The notes below the pieces were generated by a model that worked only from the letters and a program-made list of their open reading frames with translations, was not told the DNA's origin and did no database searches. A DNA stretch of 54,923 nucleotides from contig JAIVFH010000182.1 in the NCBI GenBank assembly GCA_025765595.1, forward strand, positions 1 through 54,923, in the 5' to 3' direction. This document shows positions 21,150-32,300 of this stretch, piece after piece. The position numbers and the translations under genes were made by a program. Origin of the DNA: Obelidium mucronatum (taxonomy: Eukaryota > Chytridiomycota > Chytridiomycetes > Chytridiales > Chytriomycetaceae). Numbering within the stretch: position 1 is the stretch's first letter; every line of letters starts with the position of its first letter.

Positions 21150-24100
21150 AGAGGCTCATTCCAGAAAGACAAAGGGTTATCCTTCAGAGGGTTGTACAAC
21201 GTCCTCACATTGTCAACGTATTTACCTCCTGGTTTATAACAACGAAATGTACATGAAAGGACATTAGCAGCAGCTAAACTTAAAACAGGGGTTTTGATGT
21301 CAGAATCAACATCATCAAGAGAGGTGACTGCTGGACCAATATCCAGTACTTTGTCTCTACTATAAACAACAGAAATTCTCTCAGCTGGTTTTCGCTGAAA
21401 CTTTACAATAGGGTCATCATCCTCCGGATTCAAGCGATAGACATGGTCCCTTAGAGAAACAACAGAGCCGTTGTTAAGGTAAAAATACCCCGGAAAATCA
21501 TACTTTGATGTTTTCTTAGCACGAGGGTCAAAAGATATACACAAGACATCGAGTTTGAAATGCTCAAAGACATCTTTCAACGTGATAAATAGCTTCTCGT
21601 CCTTGTGGAAACCGTGAATTTGCTTACAGCATTTATCCTGAAATTGTTTTAGGCTACTAAACTGTGCCACTGCAATTTTTGGAAATTTGTACTCATCCCA
21701 AGCTTTACCACAGCCCCATGAACATACAAAAGACTCTATCTCTTCATCCTCTTCTGAGATGGGGACTATATCCCTAATGGCCTGGGCCGGTTTAGGATAC
21801 AAGGGGTCATCAGGACTGATGCCAAAGAAGGCATCAGAGGGTAGACGTGCATCACGGCCATGATACATGAAGAAAGGTGTTTCGCTAGTTGACGAGTGAA
21901 CATGTGTGCAATATGCAAACAGAATGAAGGGTAGAATATCATCCCAATTATTAAAATCATACTGATTAATGTAAGCTCGTAACTCCTGGGATAAGGTCTT
22001 GATTAACCTCTCCACAGGTCCGTTAGCCCGGGGCCAGTATGGTGCTGTGAAGGTTTTATAGAACCCCATCACCTTACTCACTTGTTTCATTAAGTCATCG
22101 TCCAATGGAGGGCCGTTATCTGAATGAACAAATACAGGTACCCCCGTTCTTGTAAACACTTCTTTTACCAAGGCTTCGCAAACAGTCTTGGCAGACAAAT
22201 TAGGCAAAGGAACTGCTTCAGCCCATTTTGTGAAACTGTCTACAATTACCATGACATACCGATTGTGCGAGGCTGACTCAGTCAGGGGTCCCATGAAGTC
22301 AACAAAGACTCTTTCCCAGGGATACTCACCAAGTGGAATAGGATGCACAAAGCCAGTCCTAGCTGCATAATCCTTAGACTTTTGGCAATCCTCGCAAGAC
22401 TGGATATGGTTTTTCAAATCACTTATAATGGAGGGCCACCAAAACCTGTCAAGTAATGAGGGTAGGATTTTGGAAGTACCCAAGTGGCCACTGAACAAGT
22501 CATCATGATGCTTTTCTAAGATCTCCCTTCGAAGACCATCTGGTACACACAATGCTATTCGGCCAGGCATACGACGCATAGTAGCAGAAGCTATGTCTGA
22601 GACACGGTATAAGAGCCCTTGATTATCCAACACTAAATACTTTGATCCTAAGGCCATCATCTCAGGCTCCTTGTTTTCAGGAACAATACCTTCTTCCCGA
22701 TATCTAATAATGGGTCCAAAAATAGGATCTGCAAGCTGAAGTTCACGAATGCGCTTAGTGTCAAAACCAAAGAGAGGTAATGTAGTGAAACCCAAGTTGC
22801 ACTCCAGGAATTCAGATTGATATGTTGCATAATCCCCCCTTGTCATTTCAGGAGAGACCCAATCGGTTTTTTCTACAGCACCAAAGTCGAGTTTTAAGTG
22901 ATCTAACTTGATATCAGCTCGCAGGCGTAAGTGGTCACTCATGTTAGTACTAGAGTCCACTCGAACATCAAAATAACAAGGCTCAATACGTTTATCAATG
23001 AGTATATGGTCAATTCTCCAGAAAGGATACTCCTTTTGGTCCACGGTCTTTAAGGTCCAGGTTCCCCCCATATCCAAAGGGTGCTTAACTCTAAAGCTAT
23101 CATGGAAATTGTTAAGCATGGACGCAAACCATTCTTGCTCAACTTTGGTTATAGTTGAACGAAATCGTTCAGTGAGACATTCCTCCATCACAAACAGAAG
23201 TACATCCTTATTGGAGGGGGCTATATTGAAGTTGCCAGTGGCTATAACAAGGTGTGTTTCCTGTAGTTTGCTACAATGCTCCTTGAAACTGTTTAGGAAT
23301 TGCAGTTTATACTCCTGCCTTTCATCTGTACGCATACCACTAGGAATGTAAGCAGTTGTCACTGCTACTTCTCCAATTGTTAAAGTAATAATTCGACCCT
23401 CGTCCTCAGCTCTGGAGTTGTACATTCCATTTTGAATGGAACTCTCCTCAACTTGATGTGCAAGTTCGCGTCGCCAAATGATGGCAACACCTGCATACCC
23501 CAGGGTTTTGTCGTTAAAGTGACAATTCCACTCTTCAAGTTTGCTCATAGCTTCAAATAATTTCTTACTTTTGTTATCAGTGCCCATCCGCGTCTCTTGG
23601 AGGCAGATGATACTGCTTCCCATTGAGTTGAAGAAGAGCGACAATTGTTTGTCAACAGCTTCTTTATCCAGCTTGTTTTCTTTAATGTACTTTTTTAGTA
23701 ACTGTCTTAATCCATTGATATTCCAAGTCACTACATTGAGGCTATGTCCCTCAGCCTTAAAAGGCTTTACAGGTTGTTTTGGCACCTTTTGTAGATCTGT
23801 CATAGATTTGATTCGATTATCTTTTGAGCGGTTTATTAGAATGTGTTTGGAAAGATCGCTAATTAGCTTCTGAGTTTCATCAACCGCTTCTCCCACCAGT
23901 GTTTCATAGTGGTGCAAATATTCTTTCTTTGCATATTCCAACTCATAGTGTGAGCGGTTACCCTTTAAGCCATAAATTAATGCTTGAGTCATCGAAATTA
24001 ATGGGGGTAACTCAACCCCTTGGTCATTCTCTGACCATTTACCCTCTTTTTCAAGAATGAAGTAATCTTTGAAACAAAATGATGTTTCTGCGTTGGTAGT

Positions 24101-24303
24101 TTCAACTTCTTCTGGCAGTTTAACATTGGAGTGAATGTTCACCCTGGATAAGGTGTCAGCCACAATTTGGTTTTTTCCTGCAACATGGGTGAGAGTAATG
24201 TTGTAATTGCTTAGGGCATAAGCCCATCTAGCAAATCTACCGGTTAGTTCACCTTTCTTAAACAAAGGTATCAGGGCTGAATGATCTGTCTCAATTGTTA
24301 TTT
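20999..24303 (-). CDS. Pol: RNase H end, EEP (ExoIII/AP-endonuclease-like) domain and DD35E integrase, left copy
   Basis: Open from just after an in-frame TGA (24305-24307) within RNase H. Numbering from the codon at 24265: RNase H end and linker to 170; EEP domain 177-460 with 'TWNINGL' (Asn182), 'CLQETR' (Glu224), 'AYIPSG' (Tyr306), 'GNFN' at 344-347, 'RIDHIL' (Asp419) and 'MSDH' (His445). Integrase follows: zinc finger His587/His594/Cys624/Cys627, catalytic Asp656, Asp716 and Glu752, i.e. DD35E. About 250 further residues of unknown fold lead towards the C-terminus. The EEP set is complete except that the first Asp of the usual GDxN motif is Asn345. An EEP domain beside an intact integrase is not an arrangement I know in Ty3 elements. 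The frame runs into a wrong register near 21098. Confidence 0.85.
22886..23737 (-). other. EEP endonuclease domain inside Pol (left copy)
   Basis: Domain-level entry for the exonuclease III/APE1-like fold: N-E-Y-(D to N)-N-D-H active-site pattern in the right order and at APE-like spacing over about 280 residues. In LINE elements such a domain nicks target DNA. Here it sits between RNase H and integrase of an LTR element. The D-to-N change in GNFN suggests reduced or altered catalysis. Confidence 0.85.
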
Positions 24304-24333
24304 TTCAACCAAATACCCATCTGTCAAAGGTAT

Positions 24334-25635
24334 TTACAGCCCATACACATGCAAGACCTTCACGATCTGTGTTGGAATATCTCTGCTCCACTTCAGACAA
24401 TGTCCGTGAAATGAAAGCAACAGGTTTTCTGGATGACTTAAGGCCATCTTGCTCTTAAGATAAAGTGCAGCTCCCAGCGCATGCTTAGAAGCGTCACATT
24501 CGATAATAAATTCATTTACATCACCAGGTTCCTGTGATGGATCAACAAGGACTATGTCTTGCTGTAACTTTGATATAAGCCCTTTAAAAGCTTCATTGCA
24601 CTCAAATGTCCAACTCCAAGCTGTATCAGCTTTCAATAGATTGTATAATGGCAATGCTATGTGTGTGAAGTTCTTCACAAACCTCTTGAAATAATTGGCA
24701 AAACCAAGGAAAGACTGCAATTGCTTCACATTGCGTGGGGCTGGCCAATTTTCAAGCTTAGTGATTTTGCTGGGGTCCATGCGGATTCCATCACGAGAAA
24801 GAACATGACCTAAGAAAGGTAATTCTGTAAAGAAGAATTGACATTTTGAAGGCTTAATCTTTAAGTTGTATTCTTGCATTCGCTCAAGAATCATCTCAAT
24901 GTGTTTGAGGTGCTCATCAGCATCATTAGAGAATATAATGACATCATCTATATAAACCATACAGAATAAAAATGTATATCCTGCAAGTACAACATCCATC
25001 AAGTGTTGGAAGGAGGGTGGGGCATTTGTAAGGCCAAATGGTAACACTTCAAACTCATAGAGGCCTTGGGAAGAGATAAATGCTGTTTTCTCCTTACTGC
25101 TTTCAGCGAGTGGGACTTGCCAAAAACCACTTTGTAGGTCAACACTGCTGAAGTACATTTTATGCCCGACAATCATAAACACATCAGTAATGTTAGGCAG
25201 AGGATACCTAAAAGGTACGGTAATATCATTAATTTTTCTGTAATCCACACAGAAACGCCAACTGCCATCAGGCTTCTTGGCCAATACAACGGGGGAAGAA
25301 TATTGTGATTTTGAGGGGCGGATAATTCCATCTTCTAGCATCTTCTGAATATGCTCTCTCAAAATCTGCATGCGCCCAGTTCCTTCGGGGTATGGCGCTG
25401 AATGGGGTGCCAGCGCACCTGGCTTTAGGTTGATTTCATGTGGAGGGACATCTTTAGTTCCAGATTTCATGTACTGCGAAAATACAGCACGATATTTAAG
25501 AATTAGAGTAATCAATTCGTCTTTAATGTCCTTCCTATCAAGGGCATCAAGGTTTAAATTTAGCAAGGAGCTCTTCGTTTGTTTTTGCATCCTCTTCAGG
25601 CTCATAGTATTGTTAATCTTCTTTTGAGGTATCAT
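24334..25635 (-). pseudogene. Reverse transcriptase and start of RNase H, left copy (frameshifted)
   Basis: Starts at an ATG that overlaps the protease frame by 23 nt in another register. RT motifs are complete: 'FCVDYRKIND', 'FSSVDLQSGFWQV', 'FGLTNAPPSFQ', catalytic 'VYIDDVIIFS', 'LGHVLSRDGI' and 'SFLGFANYF'. RNase H begins with 'ECDASKHALGAAL'. One A is missing in a short run near 24462 compared with the right arm, which shifts the frame and ends it at 24334 inside RNase H. The RT itself is uninterrupted. Confidence 0.9.
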
Positions 25636-26848
25636 CCATTGGGATTGAATTCATGATGACGTTTCTTTCTGCCATAGGAAATTCTCCAAGGTTGGAAACA
25701 AACTTACGAATGCGCTTCCTAGAACGTAAAACTTTCCTTGGTATGTTGGGTACCAACTCACGCAAGTTATAGATCTCCCTGACCCTAGGTGGGGCAGCAG
25801 TTGGTGGAACTATAAGGTCTAATTCGTCAGCAGTAAACACTAAAGGTATGAAATCAATGTCTTCTTCCTCTTCTTCTAGTTGAACATCTAAAGAGGGCAT
25901 TTCAAGAGGCTCCTCCTGGGAGTCAAGTGGTATGGTCTCTCCAAGTTTGTTCTCCAAATGAGTATAGAACGACACAGTGTCAGCAGGCTGTGCCAGAGTA
26001 ACCTCCATCTGCATGTGAGCCAAGGCCAGTTGATCATTAGCAATTGCCATAGGGACTGCGACAGTATTAACTTCGTATTGTCCTCCACCCTCAACAAGTG
26101 CAATGGTCATAGAGCTGGGTAGGTGGAGACTTTTCTTAGTACCATGGTAAAAAACCTTCAATTCTAAGGGTCCCTTGAGTAGTTCTTCAGATTCTACAAC
26201 AAGCTTAGGGAAGAATATCCCCTTCTCTAACAATTCAGGGATAATGTTAACAAATATCCTTTTATCTAAACGCAATTGGCTGATATCCGTTTCGAAAGGT
26301 AAACGAATTTTAATATCGGCTTGTCTGTTCTTGGGGATGACTACATCCTCGTCCAAGTAGAGTTCATGGAGAGCACTCTCCGGAGTCAATTCTACAGGCA
26401 AATTAGTGTAGTATTCCAAAGGAGCACATTTGCGCGGCAAGGGGTTTGCTTTCACCTCAACAGTGAGCGACTCCAAACCCAGTTCATCGTCACTACAGGT
26501 ATAGTGCTTGCGGGATGCAGTAGGACTTTCAGGTGGTCCCCAAAAAATGCAATCTGATGAGAAACAAATGTCTATCTCAAAGAGATCACACTCAGGTGTA
26601 CCGAGCAGTACACCTCGAGGACATTCAGGTAATAAAGTATACTTTACAATTTTACTTCCTCCAACACTAGATTCACCAAGATTCGTTTTAACAAAACAGT
26701 ACCCTAAGACTGGAACACGTCCTCCTATACCACGGTTTGTGATGTTACGCGTTTCTTTGTAGAATAAGTGACTCTTAGGAAGTCTTTGGAAGAAATTCCA
26801 ATCCATAACACTGTGATTGCTACCTGAATCTATCAGTAATTTGTCAAT
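25613..26848 (-). CDS. Aspartic protease and long linker, left copy
   Basis: Open after an in-frame TGA that separates it from the zinc-knuckle frame upstream. Just after the stop comes 'LLIDSGSNHSV', the retropepsin active site (Asp-Ser-Gly), about 15 residues before the first Met at 26806. A second protease-like 'PRGVLLGTPECD' follows. The rest is a roughly 300-residue acidic linker of unknown role. The end overlaps the RT frame by 23 nt, and reaching the RT from here needs a +1 shift. Both arms have this same arrangement. Confidence 0.75.
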   Translation of the reverse strand: MDKLLIDSGSNHSVMDWNFFQRLPKSHLFYKETRNITNRGIGGRVPVLGYCFVKTNLGESSVGGSKIVKYTLLPECPRGVLLGTPECDLFEIDICFSSDCIFWGPPESPTASRKHYTCSDDELGLESLTVEVKANPLPRKCAPLEYYTNLPVELTPESALHELYLDEDVVIPKNRQADIKIRLPFETDISQLRLDKRIFVNIIPELLEKGIFFPKLVVESEELLKGPLELKVFYHGTKKSLHLPSSMTIALVEGGGQYEVNTVAVPMAIANDQLALAHMQMEVTLAQPADTVSFYTHLENKLGETIPLDSQEEPLEMPSLDVQLEEEEEDIDFIPLVFTADELDLIVPPTAAPPRVREIYNLRELVPNIPRKVLRSRKRIRKFVSNLGEFPMAERNVIMNSIPMDDTSKED

Positions 26849-27787
26849 TCAAACACCACCAACCCAGGCATTCACAGTAGCAACACCGTACAACTGTTTT
26901 CGTGAGTTCTTTTTAATAGCGTTTCTCATAAAGTTGTTGTAACTTTTTGAGGGATCAGTACAGAGCTTTGTTGTTGCATAAGAGTTGTCCTCAAATCTAG
27001 CCATAACAGAATCATTAAAACAAACAGCCTTTGGTCTAGTTAGTTTCTTGTCTTTGAGGGATAATAAGATGACGCTCTTTTTGTGTCTCAGCGGCAAGGG
27101 GAGTTGTGGTTTCACCACAACTTTCCATTGGTTCCTTAATGAAGGTTCATCCTGAGCCTCCAGTGCAAGGGAGTCGCTAAAATCCTCAATAGTTCCTTCC
27201 ATTTCAAAAGAAAGTGAGAGGAGGGGTTTATCCTTAAGTGAATTGCAAGTTGAGGCTCCACTCAACTCCAATGTGCCGTTTACTTCATCACATGTAACAC
27301 ACTCAACGACATCAATTTTATTTGAATTAAAACAGCCATCAGCTCTAGAAATATTTGAATGGTCAAACATCGGTGACTCTGAAGCCTCAATAAAATTGGA
27401 AGAAAACTCAGTAGAAGAAGGGACTTGGGGATTCTCTGTGTTTAAAACATCTTCAATAATTTCCTTAATTATATTAATAACTTCAGTCTTACAAGAAGGT
27501 TGATTCTTGGGGCATTCAGGATCGCGGCTCATATGCCCCAAACCACCACAACGGTAACAGCAAACTTTCTCCTTAGTAAAGCGAGAGCGTTCCTCCACAT
27601 TCATGTAGGTCATAAATTCACAGAGTTTAGCTTCTTCCGCTTCACTCGCAAGATCATCTATATGATCCGGAGAAGTTTCCAACTCACTAATGTTGGTTTC
27701 CTGCTTCAAAGGTTTAATAACTTCATTAAGAGATGGTTTCTTTGCTCCGTAGGTGGGAGTTGAAGGGACACCAATATAACGCTGTGG
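26849..27787 (-). CDS. Zinc-knuckle (nucleocapsid-like) ORF, left copy
   Basis: Frame open between a TAA at about 27788 and a TGA at 26849-26851. It contains one CCHC knuckle, 'CYRCGGLGHMSRDPEC', near its first third, the RNA-binding motif of retrotransposon nucleocapsids. The remaining 200 residues are acidic and unrecognised. It is in the same frame as the protease downstream, so without the TGA it would be one polypeptide. The frame also runs upstream past the TAA over the end of gag. Confidence 0.75.
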   Translation of the reverse strand, partial: PQRYIGVPSTPTYGAKKPSLNEVIKPLKQETNISELETSPDHIDDLASEAEEAKLCEFMTYMNVEERSRFTKEKVCCYRCGGLGHMSRDPECPKNQPSCKTEVINIIKEIIEDVLNTENPQVPSSTEFSSNFIEASESPMFDHSNISRADGCFNSNKIDVVECVTCDEVNGTLELSGASTCNSLKDKPLLSLSFEMEGTIEDFSDSLALEAQDEPSLRNQWKVVVKPQLPLPLRHKKSVILLSLKDKKLTRPKAVCFNDSVMARFEDNSYATTKLCTDPSKSYNNFMRNAIKKNSRKQLYGVATVNAWVGGV

Positions 27788-27836
27788 TTAAAGTATGCGG
27801 GGCGCATCAGGAGTTCTCTCTCGCGCGCTCAAAGAC

Positions 27837-28976
27837 TTAGAAGCCAAAAGTCGCTCCATATTGGAGATACGATTCGCGACTAGACTTATTCTCTAATTTT
27901 GATGAACTAGATTTAGCAGACATCCCTTGACCGCGCAAGTATTCTGCAATGTCACGCACAGACACCTGAGGGTCTAGGTAGTCAAGGCGACCAACACCAG
28001 GTACTGAAATAGTAGTGTGGATGACTTTAGTATGGAATCTTTCGTAGTCCCTACGAAGGCCCGAAAGGTAGGAGTTTTTTAACTCAGTATTAGTGAAGGG
28101 CATTGCAAGACGTCCATTCATCAATTCCAAATATTGTTGTTCCAATATAGCATCGGCTGAACTCCATTTCCACAAACTAACCGCTTCACGGTGTCTAGCA
28201 ACAGTCTCAGGATTGTTAAAAACTTCTTTGAAGTAGCGTTTGTAGGAACTAAAGGTGGAATCCACCTCCATAAATTCAAAGAATCGGTTTGCGGTTGCAT
28301 CACCGGCAACACCACACATAACCAAAGACCTAATAACTTCATCTTGAGAATGGTACGTAGCATTTGCACCAATTTGCTGGGTCATAACTGAGTCAATAAA
28401 CTTGCCCCATCTCAGAGCCGAATCATTGGTCAATAAAATTTTCTTCAATGTGGCCAAGTTGGTCTCGTGAGCCGATGAAACCATTTGGTTCTCTCTGAAC
28501 GCGTTTTCAAAACCAACTACGTTGATATTGACAGTTCCCGGTGCTGAATTGGTGGCAGCGGCTGCTGTCCCCCTATTTTCCGAAACGCCCGCATGACTGC
28601 GGGGAGGCATCGGACGCGTTTCTTCCTGCTGTCTCGCGTTTTCAACACGTAAGCGAATAGTTGCACGTCGCGTAGCTAGATTAGTACCGGCCATGTCGAA
28701 GGTGGTGTAGTTGTCCGGATGTCCGATACCCAGCGACAACTCCGCAAACGCGGACTGATCAACCTCTGTATCCTCATCCAATTGGGAGAGGTCACGAACC
28801 ATTTCCATGAGGCGGTCGTAGTCGTATGGTTCAGGGTAGGTTTCTTTGAAGTACGCGACTGCATTCCAAAGACAGTAATACAGTGTCTCTTTGTGCTGTG
28901 CTGAGAGCTCACGGCCGTTCCTAGCCCACTGCACTTGTGGTGATTCAGACTTGACAATCTTCAAAGTCCTCGTCAT
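27837..28976 (-). CDS. Gag capsid-like protein, left copy
   Basis: 379 residues from ATG 28976 to TAA. Helical, with a Pro/Thr/Asn-rich insert near residues 110-170 and a capsid-like second half ('ATANRFFEFMEVDSTF', 'NSYLSGLRRDYERFH'), consistent by position and composition with a retrotransposon capsid; family assignment is by context. The frame is open further upstream (to about 29360) through a very hydrophobic AT-rich stretch that I do not think is coding. No zinc knuckle is present here; it lies in the next frame. Confidence 0.65.
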   Translation of the reverse strand: MTRTLKIVKSESPQVQWARNGRELSAQHKETLYYCLWNAVAYFKETYPEPYDYDRLMEMVRDLSQLDEDTEVDQSAFAELSLGIGHPDNYTTFDMAGTNLATRRATIRLRVENARQQEETRPMPPRSHAGVSENRGTAAAATNSAPGTVNINVVGFENAFRENQMVSSAHETNLATLKKILLTNDSALRWGKFIDSVMTQQIGANATYHSQDEVIRSLVMCGVAGDATANRFFEFMEVDSTFSSYKRYFKEVFNNPETVARHREAVSLWKWSSADAILEQQYLELMNGRLAMPFTNTELKNSYLSGLRRDYERFHTKVIHTTISVPGVGRLDYLDPQVSVRDIAEYLRGQGMSAKSSSSKLENKSSRESYLQYGATFGF

Positions 28977-29358
28977 GACGTCAAACTTGACTGTGTCTTT
29001 ATTGTTTTCAAGCCTAGGACGCAATCGTGATCGCGTTGAATAAAACAAGGAAGTTAATCCCACAATGATTAAAATAATCATGATAATAATGAACAGCGTT
29101 AAGATGCTGTAGATCAGGAAAGAGAGACTCACAACATATGGGTCTTCGCGATGTGACAATTCTGGATTTATTAAACCACCAACCACAGGCAATCCTGCCA
29201 GAGTCACCAGAAACAATCCAAATAGGTTGACAGATAATATTATTCTTAAATACAAATTAACCATTATTCTTAGTACATTTAGACAAGGTGTGAATCCTAA
29301 CACGTTCAAAAAAGCTTTTATTTTCGAATTGAAACTACACAAAGTAAGTTTGAAACAG
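28977..29358 (-). other. Hydrophobic AT-rich stretch between ORF1 and gag
   Basis: Open in frame with gag and predicted to give two very hydrophobic segments, but AT-rich and low in complexity. It is probably untranslated leader. A membrane-spanning extension of Gag would be the alternative. Confidence 0.3.
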
Positions 29359-32300
29359 TTAATTATTGTTTCTTCTGCCCTCACGGCGATAATAACCACC
29401 ATCAACAGGATTTCTGTTTGCGTCAGTGCTCTCATCATCTGATGGGAAATAAAGTAAAATATTACTAAAAATACCACATATTTGCGAGCCATACCGCGGC
29501 GGCGTTTTTCAGCGGCTTTTGCAGCGCGATCGGCATTCCGCTGTTTGTTCATTGTCGCGATGAAGCTTACGTGTGCGACGGCTTCCTGTTGGATGTCCAC
29601 AGGTCCCTGGTGAGAGCGTTCGCGCACATCATTCAAGAAGTCTGTTTTCTCGCGAGTGCGACGTTCCCAGCTTTGCTGACGAAAAATATCCCTTTCTATA
29701 GTTTTGGGGAATGTCAGTGGGTATGAGACAATAATACGGTATAAAACCGTAAAGCAGACAAGCTGCACGCGGATCAAAGCCGCGAAGTGGCAGAATACCA
29801 CAAATAGTAATAAAAAAGTATATTTTGACTCTTCACCAAAAAAAAATTTTTTCCCTTTCTTTGTGAAGACGTGTCCGTGAAGAGTACGTAAATATTCAAA
29901 ATAATAATAGGCCAGCCCAAATTTATTTAAGATATAATTGACCTCTTCACCCCCTGCCATCTCCCATCGTTTCAGGCGCAAAAGTCTTCGAAAACCATCC
30001 CAAAAACTGCCAATGCTCTCGGCCACAAGGAATCCACACGGCACCAACGTCGCAGTAATTGCTCGCTCTTCCGGCACTGCTATGAATCCTACAGCAGCGG
30101 TGCTTCAGACATCCCCGGAGCAAGTGCAACCCCGTAGACGAGGCCGCCCGTCAAATTCTCAAAGATTTGGGAATTCTCCGGGTTTTACTTCAGTGTCAAC
30201 AAGTTCATCAAGGAAGCGGAAGAGAACCACCAGTGACGTCAACACTCACAGTCTCGGACATGGACAAAATACAAGTTCTTCCAACAATGAAACCGCCAAC
30301 GCCGAAAGCAACCCTGGGGAATATGTCCCGCCGCTTATCGAGGAGGAGGAAGAAAATGAATCAGACGGTGAAGACGAATATGGCGACGATGAAGTAGCAG
30401 CGAGACTTCACTTTAATGAGCAACTAGCGCTTCGAGAGCAATCTGACTGGGCCCACAATCAACAAAAGGGAACCAAGATTTATTTGGAACATCAAAAGGA
30501 ATATAAGGTAATCAGTTTGTGGTATTGGAAGTTCTAAGTTTCTAACGGCATATGAATATTTTCACAATTTCAGACTTGGTGCCATGAACAACAATATCAA
30601 GATGAATATGTGAATGAAAATCGATTGCTTGTATTTCTCAAGACCATTCAAAACCGTGGCCTCAAAACCCGTGGCCGAAAGTCTGTGAATTCTTTTCAAA
30701 GACGGACAACCAGAAGTATAGCAGGCAAGATCACAACAATAGAACGACGAGATAAAAATGGAAAAGTGATATACCGCCATCCTGATTACGATGCAATTGT
30801 CAACGGTAGATCGGATCGAACATTGAGCCATCATTCAATCAAGGTGGTTGTTAATGCTCTTGTTCATCTTTATTTTTGGCAAACCACAGACATGGTATTA
30901 TTGAATTATTATTATTTATTACATTATTTTTATTATTTTTACTCCAACGTTTAATTAATTGATTGAATCAGCCAAAAAATCCACATCCGTATCCCCGAGG
31001 CCCCACAATAAGCAGTTTTTTGAAAGAACACAAGCAGAATTACTCCAGAAACAAAGCCGCAAGATTGGATGATGCTGGACTCGAAGACATTACGATGAGA
31101 GTGGGCAAAAAAGATTGGGAGAAGTTGACGTTGGGACTCCTGGCCCAAAAGAAGTTCACTGAGCTTGCAACGCTCCACGTTGACAAACAAGCCGTTGCAA
31201 GACATCAGCTGGCTCGTGATTGGCACTGGAAGGACGCATTTTTGTACACTCTGGAACGGGAAAGCGTCACTGGAGGAGATGTAGTGATTTTAGTTGGTCG
31301 CACAAACGAATCCAAAACAAACCACTTCCAAAGAGCGGAGCATTTCGCCTTTTTTCGTCATAGAGATGTAATGAGCTGTGCATGGGGTTGGATTGTTGAA
31401 TTACAGGTTTGTTTTACTATTTTAAACTCCAAAATTGAACTTACACTCCATTAAGGCTCGTGGAATGTATTCGGAAATAGCGGGAAATACATGGCAAGAG
31501 CCGGAGGTGTCGAAACGAGAATTATTCTACAAAGAAAAAGTGTTGGGGAATCCGACTTACAGCAAAATGTACAAGACACTGGATGAACTTATGAAAACCA
31601 GCGGTATTATATCAAAAGTAATTCAATACAAATATTTATGTCGAATTTCGCATGTTTATAATTTAAAATTAATTGCTCTTTATTTTAGAAAAAAGCGCAT
31701 CTCAGCCGAGTCAGCGGAAATATGCTGATGCTGAATCGTTCTGTGGATCCAGGAGCTATGAGCCTTGCAGCGCGCAACAAACTGGACTCGCAGCTAACAT
31801 GCTACCAGTTTAGTTTTTCGTGCCCTGCATCACGGGTGCTTGCCAACTGGGAAAAGGAATCAGGTAAAAGCAACATGAATGAAGCACCACTCAAACATAA
31901 AAAATAGGGACATATAACTGTCTGCGGGAACTCACAAAAGTTCCGGAGGAGCTGCTAAAATTGGTCTTTGATTTTCTCGATCGAGAAGAAGAAAAAGTGA
32001 AAGAAAACATCGAAACTGGACACTATGAACAATGCTTTGGCAGCGAAACAGCAATATCAGAGCTCGACTACATAAAGGTTATGAGGCATCAGCAATCGAT
32101 GCTGTTTCAGGACATGGCAGAAAAGATGGACAATGTGAGTTACTTGTTTATTGGTTATATGAATAGTATTGATCAAAATCAGGCTGAATACATGTCTGCT
32201 GTTGGAGAAAACGATACGTTCTTGAATTGCTTCTTGTTTGATAATGATGCGTTCAGGGCCTACCGTGAGAGTGCCAGACAAGCTAGAGCATCATTTGGGA

